From NCBI RefSeq assembly GCF_036898095.1, contig NC_090739.1, positions 61,131,992 to 61,195,991 of the forward strand: DNA of 64,000 bases, given 5' to 3'. The notes under the pieces were generated by a model. That model saw nothing but the letters and a program-made list of their open reading frames with translations, was not told the DNA's origin and made no database searches. The position numbers and the translations under genes are program-made. This stretch comes from Palaemon carinicauda (taxonomy: Eukaryota > Arthropoda > Malacostraca > Decapoda > Palaemonidae). How positions within the stretch are numbered: the stretch's first letter is position 1; each line of letters opens with the position of its first letter. Below are positions 21,125 through 34,260 of the stretch, in pieces.

Positions 21125-21340
21125 TCAAACAAAGTTCCAAGTTTGTGACATAAGAAAGTTTCAAGCTTGTGATGCAAGAAAGTTCCAAGCTTGTGATATA
21201 AGAAAGCTTTAAGCTTGGAACATCAGAAAGTTCCAAGCTTGTGACATAAGAAAGCTTCAAGCTTTTGATATAAGAAAATTCCAAGCTTGTGACATAAGAA
21301 ACCTTCGAGCGTGTCACATTAGAAAGCTTCAAGCTTAAAG
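21125..21340. repeat. 24-bp minisatellite, unit 2 copy
   Basis: Same array as 2,555-2,795, one 24-bp unit shorter and with one changed unit (CTTTTGATAT). Spacer at 20,786-21,124 holds nothing recognisable. Confidence 0.85.
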
Positions 21341-22096
21341 GAGAAGTATGCAACACTGTGGCTCATTATCTACAAAGCGAGTCAGCAGAGTTTGGACATT
21401 GACAACCCTTAACTTTGACTGCTGCTGAACTCTTTCTATGCCACTTCATGGTCACTTATTTCTGGGGACGTTTATGTGGAACACTACCCATGGAAAATCT
21501 GTCAATATATATGAGGCAATTATATTATGATGGGAAAACGACTGTCAGTGATAAGAATAATAATGAGATAGCAATAATATATGATAAATGGTATCCAGCC
21601 TTTAGCCTATGTTAATGAATGCTATGCAATCGTTCTCTGTGGTCCAGCTAGAGATACCTAGCAAGAAAAAGTGTGCTTAACCATGAAACACAAAGGATTA
21701 TGTCTCATTTTATAGATACACAAAAGGCGAAGGCAAAGGGGAAGACTCCTCTGCAGACAAAGTGGCAGAAACTCCAGGATAGCCAAGGACAGCACTCATC
21801 GGCAACAGATCCGCCTCAGACAAAGCCAATGTCCACTTCCTTTAAGCACCTAGATGGAGAAGCTCCAACAACACCTCATTCAATGGGGGACCAGTCATAC
21901 CCAGTGATGGCCACACCAGTAAAATATCAGAAAAAGAGCAGCCACTCCCCGAGAGGACGGCAGAACCGCTTCTCCAGGAAAATGAGTTATGTCCCTCAAA
22001 CCCCAAAATTGACCTGATGTTAAACAGTCTATGCTTCTGCTTGACTGTTGCCCGGGATACTGATCGAGCAGGAAGTTTGGGAGACATCGGGGGGGG
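21341..22096 (+). other. Unrecognised stretch, unit 2 copy
   Basis: Counterpart of 2,796-3,544. A one-base deletion near 21,859 breaks the frame that is open in unit 1, and a single 8-G run replaces the long G-tract array. I see no supported gene. Confidence 0.3.
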
Positions 22097-22259
22097 CGAA
22101 GAAGTCCAAAGTTTCTTCGACTTTGAGGTAGACCCTCATGACAACGAATCTCTCTTAGATGTCTTGCACCTACGTCCAAAGCACTTCCACTGTGAGGCAG
22201 ACCACACCCAGCCCTAAGGGCAGGTGTTGCTCTAGTCACAACGCACCCTACGCAAGCTG

Positions 22260-23500
22260 TATATTGAGATATTTAGAAGTGTGACCATCCAGGTAAAAGT
22301 TATTCTGAGTCTTTTATAGTAAAAACTGTTGTAACCAAGACTTTCCCAATACCACCTCACCAGGGTATGGGGACGCAACAGTATTAGCTTTATACTAGGT
22401 ACACAAGGGAGCATGGCTTACCTGCTGTGGTTTGAGGTCAGCTTATGCAGAGAACCAAGGATGCTGCTTTCCCCAGGAGAGAGGACAATGAAGAAAAAAA
22501 TAAGAGCCAGTCAAACCTCTTCTTTCACACTGACTAAAACCGGATACAGTGTTCTCAACCATCTGATACTTGTCCAATAAGGAGCTTGAGGTTTTATACC
22601 AGCTATTGTGCAACCACCACAGGGCCGATAGAAAACGTATCGAGCCTCCTGTGGGTCACGTCTTGCAGTCAGTGTGCTGTGAAAGTGTTCTGATGTTTCG
22701 ACACCCCAGCCTAAGAACCTGTTATCGAGAATTTCCTCTTCAATGCTAGAGACGTAGCTACGTCCCTGATATCATGAGCTCCGGGACAACATGAAGGAGG
22801 AGGGTATGGATTCAGCGCATGGTCTATGACCTTGCGAATCCATGCTGAGATAAGTGTTCTTGGTGACCCTCCTCTTGGTCCTCCCTGAGCTGACGAAGAG
22901 TGCAGGCACATGGGGACGGCCTGCAGCTGTTCTCTTGAGGTACAGCCTCAAACCCCTCACTGGGCAGAGTTAGAGATAATCAGGGTCATCTGTTACAGAA
23001 CAAGACTCGAAATCCGTGAGGAGTCGAATTGAGAATATGCTACTCCCGGGTTCTAAGTCTTAGCAACAAACTCGGGTACGAAGCTGAATGTTACCTCTCC
23101 CCATTCCCTTGAATGAGCGATGTCGTATGAGAGACGATAAAGTTCACTGACTCGCTTGGTCGAAGCCAAAGCTAGCAGAAACACTGTCTTCCAAATAAGG
23201 TGGCAATCTGTTGCCCAGAGTAATGGTTCTTGAGCGGTCTCTTTAGAGACCTGAGAACTCGAACCACGTTCCATGGGGGAGGTCTCACTTCAGACTGAGA
23301 AGAGGTAAGTTCATAACTCCGTATGAGTGAGTTAAGTTCTAGAATTGAAGAAATGTCCATTCCGTTCAGTCTAAAGACGAGGCTTACGGCTGAGCGATAG
23401 CCTTTTACCGCTGAGACTGATAGGCGCATTTCTTCAAACAAATACACGAGGAACTCTGCTATTGCTGGAATAGTGGCATCGAGAGGAGAGATAGCATAGG
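22260..23500 (-). mobile_element. DIRS A-family recombinase fragment, unit 2 copy
   Basis: Counterpart of 3,800-5,550 but with only one copy of the 511-bp segment. The recombinase pieces are at 23,447-23,053 (SVSAVKGYRSAV and LASTKRVSEL boxes) and 22,960-22,711 (HDIRDVATS box). The stop replacing the catalytic Tyr is shared with unit 1. Confidence 0.75.
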
Positions 23501-24955
23501 TTTGTATTCAACTTACAAAATAAAAAATAATTCAAAGCTATTAGTCAATGGCAAGTCTAAAAGACAGTGGAGCAGGCGAGCTGCAATGTTTGTTCTCCAG
23601 TAAACCAAAAGCAAAGTGGATGCTCAGCCCAGTGTGTGATTGAACAGGGTAGCTGGCTAGCCCCAACCCTCCCGCTAAATGGCAGTTTAGGTAGTTATCC
23701 CTCACTAAAAGTCTTATGGCTCATCTTCCAGCCTCGCCGAAAGTAATATTCCTATAAATAACGAAGGTTTGTATAGAGTGACATAAAAATATTGCTTTCA
23801 ATACTTCAGTCTTCTATTTTTCATATGCTTACACCGAAAACAAACTTGACCTGAAATTAAACCTAAATGATTACACTTAGTAGAGTTAACAATAGGGTGA
23901 ACTGAGCCAAAAACAAATAGAATTTTGAAAAACAAACCATGACAGACTCTGGACATGATTACTGCTCTGTACCACAACTAAAATCAATATACTGTAAACT
24001 TAATTAATAACATCATATTCAATTTTGTAAACTCATTAATACTGAAACCGATAAAATTTATTCTTAAATAAATTGGATTATGGATTACCCAGAAGATCCA
24101 GCCCTGGGACTTGGAATATTACTCAGCAAAATATCTTTAAATCTTAACTTAATTCTTGTGAAACCTGAATACAGTACTGTACTAAGAAGGCTGTAAAATT
24201 ATTCAAAAAGAAACTCACTCTCCAGAAAGACCAATGAAGATTGAAATGTTTGAGAAGAGCAAATGTGGAAAAGGAAGAGAAACCAAATATTCATATATTT
24301 TAATGAAGATTCTCCTCTCAAGGACAATTCAATGAAAATTATATAACCTAAACTAATCACCAAGACCATAAAAGAGATTACACCAACAAAACCACAAAAA
24401 TCTTAATAGTGATACTTTTCTACATTATTACTATACTCATATTCAACAACCAAGAAAAAAGCTATATCCGTACCATAGTACTTTGTAAATAATTGTATGG
24501 CTTCACATTCCGATATGATCAGACTGGCTTTTAATTCTTCCTTCACGCTAACATTCATAACTTCACTAGAGTACAAGAATCAGGTAGAATTATCCGGTAA
24601 TACTTTAAAAAAAAGACAATGTCACCATTATTCTTTCAAAAGGCTTAATGCTGTATATTATTCTGTAAGCTTTATTTAGGCTGTGACTAAGCCAATCAAA
24701 TAATGCCCCTGCAACTGAATCATCAGATATTTACAAGTTCAAACTTGGTACAAATGTTTCATTTCCTAGTTTTTATAATGCTTATTTATTCAACATTATC
24801 TATCTTAAAATAATCTCATTTTTCATTTCTCTTATATAGTTTATTCTTTACATTCCCATTTCTTCACTGCACCAGGCTGTCAACTATTTGGTCCCTTGGG
24901 CTAGTAGAAATTTGCTTTTGCACCTTGGCTTCTAATGGTGATAAATATGTTAATA
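23501..24955. other. AT-rich spacer, no gene seen
   Basis: Counterpart of 5,551-7,009. I see nothing recognisable in it. Confidence 0.55.
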
Positions 24956-25430
24956 TGACAAATTTGAAAAAAATTTGTATTTTTCCTAACTATACAAATC
25001 CGGAGCTCTTTACAGTGGAGATGCATTTTGGCAAGAGCTGGAACTAGCTATAAAACTTATAGGTAGTTAGCAAAGGGAGAGAAGTTGGACCAACCACTCT
25101 GCTCACACCAGCAGTTGTAACTGAACGTCACTTTGCAATTGCGGATGGATTTCCTGGGGGAAGGCGATGGCGGGACCAGTATGTGTTAAGAGCTCCAGAA
25201 TTGTATACATAGGGAAAACGCAAATTATTTCTAAATTTGTTATTTGTTACGGCGCTACATAAAAACCCTTACGATCTTTACAGTGGAGACTCACAGTTAG
25301 GTGTGTGCAAGTCCAAAAAACTAACTGTCTAGTGCCTGACCTGGGGTGCTACTCTGTGCTTCGCATGAGCGGTTTAGAGGCACCATGTCACCTCGTTGAC
25401 TCTGAGAGGTAACAGCCTGGGCAATCGTGC
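24956..25430 (-). mobile_element. DIRS terminal fragment, unit 2 copy
   Basis: Counterpart of 7,010-7,475, with the same edge/ITR/ICR remnant and direct passage into the non-LTR remnant. Confidence 0.6.
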
Positions 25431-26590
25431 GGAGGGGTAAGAACTCTTACATCTACAATCTTTGCTATTTTTTCTTCTTTATTCCAGATCACAATATCAG
25501 GTCTTAAGGCACCTCCTTCTATATATCTTCTTGTTAGGATTATTTTATCATAAAAGATGGTAATGCATCTGTTAAAGGTAACTGGATCGGGTTCATGCTC
25601 CCATATCTTACCTCTTACTTCAATTTTGTATTCTTTTCATATTTTCCAATGTATATAAATGCAGATCTTATTGTGGCGAGCTGTGTAGTGACCATCTGCA
25701 TGTAGGGTCTGGCAGGCTGAAACCACATGACCAACACTCCTAACTTCAGCAGGACAAAACCTTCACAGGTCGTTCCCTGATATGACCGTCATTTTCTTGA
25801 AACCGTTATATAGGAGGCATTTGGCTTGTGCTCCTACTATCATCCTTTCTCCATCAAAAACTAAATTTCCATTCTTTATCCATTTGAGTGACTCTTCTTT
25901 GTCTGTGTAACCTTTTTCTAGTTCTTCTTGGAATCTTCTTGCTCTTCCTTGGTGTTTCCACCTTCCCATTCTAAGTTTTTCCTCTATAAAACTAAATTTG
26001 CGCCTGGTCTTCCTGGGTATCATTGTGGATGGAGTCTGTTCAGTGCCCTTTGTTTCTTCTAGCAATTCTCCTACGAAGTTCTTAGCCTGCTTTGCTTTTT
26101 ATGTTAGTTGGCTCAGGGCTTCATTATGATGTTTGGCAAACTTCTTGATGTTTTCCTCCTCAGAGCCTTTCAAGTATTGCCCTATACTTACTATTGCTGC
26201 TCTGTATGCTTGATTAATTTTGGTTAAGCCTTGTCCACCTTCCCAGCATGGGAGGTAAATTCTGTCCATACACTGGTTTCTATATGTGACTTGTGCAGGG
26301 TGAGAATCTTCCTGGTCTTAACATCTATCCTATCTAACTAACCTTGTGGCCAGTCTACAATACGAAAACCATAGGTCACCACTGGTATCGCTAGCTGATT
26401 TATGGCAGTAATGTTATTCTTTGGTGCTAATTCTGAATAACAGAACTTTCTTTTCCTCGAATACTTAGTTTCTATGTCTGGCCCACACTTCATACCTTGA
26501 GTAGGTGAAGAAGAGGAGTAGTACTTTCTTCTCCGCAAGGGACCATTTAACACTTTGAAATAGTCGTCTTCTTTTTATTTTGTTCCTTCC
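25431..26590 (-). pseudogene. Non-LTR ORF remnant, uninterrupted (unit 2)
   Basis: The same relic as 7,480-8,314 plus 15,861-16,180, but contiguous. It therefore preserves the pre-insertion state of the DIRS C target between 26,259 and 26,260. In minus-strand order it has a basic block, the AINQLAIPVVTYGF segment (about 26,420-26,380), the IDVKTRKILTLH segment, a damaged form of YLPRREGGRGL at about 26,255, the KWIKNG region (25,870), the zinc-knuckle-like region with a stop at the first Cys (25,765), and the RPDIV region (about 25,490). Stops and frame breaks make it non-functional. An R2-like affiliation is suggested only by the knuckle and PD motif. Confidence 0.6.
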
Positions 26591-26629
26591 CTTCATGGTT
26601 ACTGGGGTCCAGGATTAGGACTTTGCTGA

Positions 26630-28435
<1,806 letters not shown>

Positions 28436-28530
28436 GCTAAGGTTTGTATGGTTAGGAAAAATACAAATTATCTCCGAATTTGTCATTTGTTCCGTAACCA
28501 AAATACAAACCACGCTATTTACATTGGGTG
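28436..28530 (-). repeat. DIRS A internal complementary region (ICR)
   Basis: 28,436-28,486 is the reverse complement of the left edge (28,174-28,222). 28,487-28,530 is the reverse complement of the right edge (about 35,850-35,894) with two or three mismatches. It copies the joined ends of the element. Confidence 0.88.
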
Positions 28531-28972
28531 ACTTACCCCTTAGGAAGGGTGGAAAGTCCCCAGCCATACTGGCTTTGGCTTTACCCGGGGACTCAGAATC
28601 CGAGTGAGTCGCACTCGAGAAAAGGAGTCCCTGCACCTCACAAGTACCTTGCTCCGCAAGGAAACGTGTGGCCTACATAAGCTTGTGTGTGTGAAGGAAG
28701 AAGTGTGACCCGTCCTAGGCAGTTGACCTGGAGTTCCAGAAGGAACTCTGGGTTAGGACGTTCCCAATACCACCTCGTCAGGGTATGGGGGACGCGACAG
28801 TATTGACTCAATACTCGGAACACAAGGAAGCATGGTTTACCTGCAGAGGTTTGAGGTCAGCTATGCAGAGACCAGGATGCTGCTTCCCCCAGTAGAGGGG
28901 ACGATGAAGAAAGAAGTAAGGGCCAGACATACTTCTTTCGTTCATGCAGACTAAAACCTGATAACAATGCCC
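28531..28972 (-). other. DIRS A 3' region between ICR and recombinase
   Basis: Non-coding DIRS sequence, homologous to 3,800-4,700 in unit 1 and to the DIRS D segment at 63,826-64,000. I see no independent gene. Confidence 0.5.
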
Positions 28973-29760
28973 TCAACCTTCTGCTACCTGTCCAAAAAGG
29001 AGCCTGAGGTTAGACCAGCTGTTGTGTAGCCACCACAGAGCGATAGAAACGTATCGATACTCCTGTGGGTCACGTCCTGCAGGAAGCGGGCTGCGAAGGT
29101 CATTAGACGCTTCCAGACTCCAGCTTGTAGCACCTGCGTCACAGAGTAGTTCTACTCGAAGGCGAGGGACGTTGCGATGTATCCGACATCGTGCTGTAGG
29201 GCGACGTGACGGGGGAGGGTCTGGATTCAGGTCGAGATGAATGTCCTTGAGTCCGAGCTGAAGAGGTATACTGGTGACTCTCCCGTGTCCTTCCTTTGCT
29301 CCCAACCCGGCTGCACGTGAGGACAAACTGCAGCTGTTCTCAAAGATAACCCCTCGATTCCTTTACTGGCAAGAAGGAGAAAGTTTGGGTCATCTGATAC
29401 AGAATGGTGACTCGAAATCTTGAAGGAGTTGGACCGAAGGGCCGGGACCCCAAAATTCTGAGTCTAGCAAACAACTCAGGAGCGAACCTGAATGTTGCCT
29501 TCCCCTATTCTCTAGAAAGGGCGGAGTCGTACGAGACCAAGAAGATTGCTTACACCCTGGCCGAGGCCAGAGTGAGCAGGAGCACCGTCCCCCAAGACGG
29601 AATACGATCAGAGGCCTGACGTAATGGTTCTTGAGAAGATCTCTTAAGGGACTAAAAAGTCGGAACCACGCTCCATGGAGGAGGTCTCACTCCGACTAGG
29701 GCAGGGACGTTCGCAGCTTCGCATGAGCGAAGAAAGGTCCAGCGGGAAGGAAAAAGTCTA
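28973..29760 (-). pseudogene. Tyrosine recombinase relic of DIRS A
   Basis: It is recognisable by alignment to the unit 1 fragment and DIRS C. A QHDVGYIATSLAF-like segment near 29,190 corresponds to the HDVRD-IATSLAF box with the catalytic Arg replaced by Gly. AARFLQDVTHRS near 29,080 carries Phe where the nucleophilic Tyr is expected. Several frame breaks occur between 29,760 and 28,973. The enzyme is dead. Confidence 0.6.
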
Positions 29761-30401
29761 TTCCTTTCAACCTGAAAGCCAGGGAAAGGCTGAGCGACAG
29801 GCTTCATTGCCAAGAGCGGAAAGGAGTTTCCTCCCGCCGAAAAGCAATAACTCTGTTATTGCTGGAGAAGAGGCCTCAAGGGAAGAGGTATCTCTCCCAC
29901 GACACCAACCACAGAAGACTCTCCACTTCGCCTGGTAGACCCCTACGGATGACTATCGCAGGTGACGCGACCTCCGCTCCGCAACTGTAGCGGGTTGTCT
30001 CTCCTCGAGGAGGCGGCGTAGTGTCTCCAGGCGTGAAGCCGAAGCGATGCAACGGCTCGTGAAAGATGTTGTAGTGTGGTTGTTTGAGTAGCCTGTGCCG
30101 TGGGAGAAGCTCTCCCGGGAGTTCCGTCAGGGGAAGCAGAGGGTCCGGAAACCGTTCCGCGTATAGTCAAAGTGGAGCTCTCAGGGCCATCGAAAGGTTG
30201 ACAGACAACCTGGTCTTGTTGAGACCCATTCTCCACAGACAACAATGGTGGGAAGACGCTCTGCTCAGATAGTCGGAGAGAACATTCCTCTGCCCGGAAT
30301 GAGCAAGCCGATAGTGGTATTGAGAGGACCTCGGATCATCTCAGTATCTCTACTGCAAGATGCGAAGGTATGAAAATGCGTCCCTTGCTGGTTGGAATAC
30401 G

Positions 30402-30900
30402 TCAGTACCATGAAGTCGTCGCGCACGGAGCGATTCGGCAGGAACTGTAGGACCTGTAGAGGGGCCAGACTATGGCCCCTAAGCCTGCCTGAATGATGGA
30501 GAGGTATCCTTCAGGTCCTGACCATAGGCCTGGACTGGAACATGCCCCCCCCCCCCCCCACCTTTTCTTTGACGAGTCCGAGAACAGCATCAAAAATGTG
30601 GGGAAAGGACGAGAATATCCACTCCCATCAAGAGGTTCCATAGGTCAACACCCATTGCAGGTCTAATCGTTCCGCTGGTCCCATAGGGGCCAGAAAGTCC
30701 GGTTAATCGTTGCTTTGATACCACCGGAATTTGGGCTGCCTCACAGGGAACTTATCCTGAGGCGACCGTTCGGGACTTTAGACGGGTCAATGAGGAAAAG
30801 AGACCCAGGAAACGTTCCAAGGTAGGGCTGAAAGTTCTGCTTGACTGAGAACAGGTACTGCGACTCTCCTCAGCCTTGCCACAGTCAACTGAAGGGAAGG
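30402..30900 (-). pseudogene. RNase H / RT C-terminal relic of DIRS A
   Basis: Minus-strand translation gives DSSKKRWGGG followed by GLWSGPEG (about 30,580-30,510), the start of a DIRS RNase H (the TDAS...GWG...G-WS pattern). It is interrupted by a 15-base C run (30,545-30,559) that probably shifts the frame. Upstream, 30,900-30,800 reads like the RT tail (FSPTLERFLGLFSSLTRL). The domain is not intact. Confidence 0.5.
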
Positions 30901-30912
30901 CTCGGAGAAGGA

Positions 30913-31030
30913 GGCAACAGCATCTGGCGTCCCCAGGCGGTCACCCATCCAAGTACTGACCAGACCCAACGTTGCTTAACTTCGCTGATCGGACGAAAAG
31001 CGGTGTTTTCAACGTGGTAAGGCCGTTGAC
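30913..31030 (-). rRNA. 5S rRNA-like sequence (probable pseudogene)
   Basis: 118 nt on the minus strand match eukaryotic 5S rRNA nearly end to end. The 5' end reads GTCAACGGCCTTACCACGTTG. The internal Pol III control region is conserved: box A-like GAAGTTAAGCAACG, the intermediate element, and box C with GGATGGGTGACCGCCTGGG. The 3' end is GATGCTGTTGCC, able to pair with the 5' end with a few mismatches. It interrupts the RT of DIRS A: the coding before it (LLLPQHLEYLAMIL) and after it are consecutive parts of the RT C-terminus. No T-run terminator follows directly. It may be a retroposed 5S copy or the head of a 5S-derived SINE. Mismatches in the stem and the setting suggest it is not a functional rDNA gene. 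Confidence 0.85.
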
Positions 31031-31900
31031 TCAATATCATGGCTAGATACTCCAGATGTTGAGGCAGAAGTAGAGAAGGCTCCTAGCAAATTACCATGAT
31101 CCCTCACTCATGGTAAGGACCCGGAAGCTTGTCCCGGCGTTGAAGAAGGTCGAACCCGAGCCTACCGGAGTTGACCAGACCTCCAAAAGGCGAAGGAGGC
31201 GGAAGCCTGCTCCTGAGCGGCCATGAGGAAAGCAGGGAGAGTTCTCTGGGGAAAACCTGCGATGCCGCGGCGGGATCGCCACACCGCATCTTAAGCAGGA
31301 ACACCTGGAGTCTAGGCTGAATTCCAAGAGCTTCCTGGAAGATGGATGGAATGGAAACTGGAAGTACCCGTCCTTCCGATCCAGGGCCTAAGGAGTCCTG
31401 CCGCCTCGTTACCAGTCTGATCGATTCTGCTGTTCCACGCTGGACGAAGTTTGTTCGACAAACTTGATCAGAGCTGAGAGGTCAACGACGGAACTCCCGT
31501 CTCAGATGCTTTCCTACGAGAAAGGATCGACTGAAGAAGCCGGGGGGTGAAGCCGTCGACGACCCTATGGAGGACCTTCTCCTAAGGCATGGATCATTCT
31601 GCCCAAACGGGTAAAACTCTTGCCGTCCCCATGGCATAGAGGTTCAGTGACACTGAATTCGCTGACAGAGACGGAGAGATAGTAAGAGCGAGGCGCGATA
31701 TCCTAGGCTGATCACGGAGATCGTGCAGGAATCGGCATCGGGAAGCTGTCATCCGGATGAGTAACCCTAGGTATCCTCCCAGCGTGAGACCTGCAAGGGG
31801 GGGTTGCCAATCCTAGAGTTTGTGAACTCTGCCGCTCCCTCTAGGATTATGCCCCCCCGGGAGAGCCTCCCGTGCTACCTGTCCCTGACAGGAGGGGACT
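31031..31900 (-). pseudogene. Degraded RT region of DIRS A
   Basis: By position this should hold the RT palm. Only the end is readable (LLLPQHLEYLAM near 31,060). The rest shows no intact RT motif in any frame. It is assigned mainly from its place between gag and RNase H. Confidence 0.4.
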
Positions 31901-32828
31901 GCTATTGGACACCCTGTCTTAGCTGCCATAGCCGGTCCGATAACTTAGGCAGACGAGGCTGAGAGAAGAGGCGCTGGAGGCCTGCAGGGTCTAGAAGAAA
32001 GCGCCTTGGAGGAGTGAAAAAGGAAGTCGACTTCCTCCGCACAACAGCTGTCCATGTCTCTGTCCTTGGGCTCAAACAAGCTCTTCCCAAGGATGGAAGA
32101 GTGTCTGAGCTTGTCGACATCCACGGATGAGACACCCGAGAGGAAGCCCTCGGTCACTGCGTCTAGATGGCCCAACATCGAGTTTGCCCGCAAGTTCGAA
32201 ACTTGGTGACGAAACGCCAAGGTGCTTGAGCCCGAGAGGAGGAAAGTACCCATGATCTTCCTGGAGTTTCCTTGTACAAAACCTCGGGTCGCAACCGAGG
32301 AGGGAAAGGACCTGGTAAGCCCCTTCCACGAGATGGAGAAGAGGAAGGGCTAAACCAGTCACCCCTTGCCCGACGGAGAGATCTCGAACGGAAAGCTCCC
32401 TGGCAAGACCCTTCCAGGGAATGACGAGGAAGGGCTAACCCAGGTTCTGGAATGAAGAATTTTGCTCAGACCTCCCTGAAAATTCTTCCTGCTCTTGCAT
32501 GTGCCATGCTCTGCGTTTACGGGGTGAAGACCGTGTTCTGGAAATACGCTACAGAAGACTCGCCAGGCTGGCCATGTTGCGAAACCCCGACGGGAATCGC
32601 GGTCGCAATCGCCCTGGCGCTCGCGCGATGGTAAATCAATGGTTTGCGCGTGGCCGAACGTGGAGGCGCCCATGCGCGGGCACGCAGGAGGGCAGACGAA
32701 AGTGCGCGAGGGAGCGCAGAAGAGGGCAAGCGTGGTAGGAAGGGCGAGAGCTGGTGGTCGGAATCCGAAAGTTCACAGGCGAGCGATGACCCGTAGGCGA
32801 GCAATGGATACTGCAGGAATAGAGCCGG

Positions 32829-33140
32829 CGTTCGCGCGACGGAACACCGTCGGTTCGCGCGACGGAACACCGTCGGTTCGCGCGACGGAACACCGTCGGT
32901 TCGCGCGACGGAACACCGTCGGTTCGCGCGACGGAACACCGTCGGTTCGCGCGACGGAACACCGTCGGTTCGCGCGACGGAACACCGTCGGTTCGCGCGA
33001 CGGAACACCGTCGGTTCGCGCGACGGAACACCGTCGGTTCGCGCGACGGAACACCGTCGGTTCGCGCGACGGAACACCGTCGGTTCGCGCGACGGAACAC
33101 CGTCGGTTCGCGCGACGGAACACCGTCGGTTCGCGCGATG
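32829..33140. repeat. 23-bp hairpin satellite, about 13 units
   Basis: Thirteen or so almost perfect units of 23 bp, each containing CGACGG-AACA-CCGTCG, a 6-bp perfect inverted repeat with a 4-nt loop, flanked by GTTCGCG. Degenerate units continue to about 33,185. Every unit is rich in CpG. Confidence 0.95.
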
Positions 33141-33244
33141 GAACACCATTGGTCCGCGCAATGGAATACCGTTGGTTCGCATGCGGGCGAACATTGGAGC
33201 GCATGTGCGAGGGCGCGCATGCGGGTAGGCGCGCATGCGCGTAG

Positions 33245-33490
33245 GCGCGCGGGCACGTGGGCGTAAGGTCGCGCGGGCACGTGGGCGTAAGGTCGCGCGG
33301 GCACGTGGGCGTGTGGTTGCGCAGGCACGGGGGCGCGCGGGTGAGCGCAGGCGGTCGGGAGACCGATGGCGCGTAGGCGGGCGATGGCGCGTTGACGAGT
33401 GAAGGTGCGTTGGCAAGCGATGGCGCGTCGGCAAACGATGGCGCGTTGGCAAGCGATGGCGCGTTGGCGAGCGGTGGTGCGTTAACAAAA
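33245..33490. repeat. GC-rich short tandem repeats (24 bp and about 18 bp)
   Basis: Three units containing GGCACGTGGGCGTAAGGTCG (33,250-33,320) are followed by about five units of GCAAGCGATGGCGCGTTG (33,364-33,480). Confidence 0.8.
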
Positions 33491-34070
33491 CGCTAGCGCG
33501 CAGGCGCGTAGGTGATCGCTGACGCGTAAGAGACTAGGGATGGTTAGCGCGCATCGCGCTAAACAGAAGGCGCGCAGGTGCATCAGGAAGGTGAGCGCTG
33601 AAGCGAGCTGTCAATCAGGCGATCCTGGACGGTCAGGAAAAACCGTTGGCGCCCATTGGTGCGTGGCAGGAAAGGGCGCGCAGATGTGCGATGGCGACTG
33701 AAGAAAGCTGGCGCACAGAAGGACAGAAGTAAAGGTGAGCGCTGGCGAGCAGGAGGAAGATCTACGGCAAGACTCAGCAACCGGAGATCGTCCACAGCAG
33801 GCGAGCGCTAGATCGCTACTGATGGTGTCCAGGGGACCTGTAACGCGTGGAAGATCGATGGCGATCGTTGATGCGCAGGAGATCGCTGACGAGCAGGCGA
33901 ACGTTGACGTGTCAGTGGTCGCTGGCGAGCAGAAGGGCGACGCGTGGCATCCTGAGCGCGAATCAGGAACTGGAAGCGCAGGAGCGCTCTGACGGGCAGG
34001 AGATCTAGAGCACTCAGGAGACCGATGGCGCGCAGGGCGGACAACAGGAACAACAGCAGTGGGCGATGAA

Positions 34071-34260
34071 CATCAGGAGAGCGCTGACGAACAGGAGAGC
34101 GCTGGCAAACAGGAGAGCGCTGGCAAACAGGAGAGCGCTGGCGAACAGGAGAGCGCTGGCGAACAGGAGAGCGCTGGCAAACAGGAGAGCGCTGGCGAAC
34201 AGGAGAGCGCTAGCGATCAGGAGAACACAGACGAGCAGGAGAGCGCCTGTGCGCTAACAC
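34071..34260. repeat. 18-bp tandem repeat
   Basis: About ten units of AGGAGAGCGCTGGCGAAC, slightly variable. On the minus strand the units encode short Arg/Ser/Pro-type repeats in the gag direction. The period is a multiple of three, so frames stay open. Confidence 0.9.

Noticed and set aside
30545..30559. C run as a telomeric or regulatory tract
   Set aside because: It is an isolated homopolymer inside the decayed RNase H of DIRS A, most simply a slippage product or sequencing artefact.
32829..33140. CRISPR array
   Set aside because: Units are contiguous with no spacers, no cas genes are present, and the setting is a eukaryotic retrotransposon.
32517..33488. A 323-codon repetitive protein (and similar plus-strand and other-frame versions)
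   Set aside because: The 23-bp repeat has no stop in any frame on either strand, so long open frames are unavoidable. No domain is present, and gag homology lies on either side.
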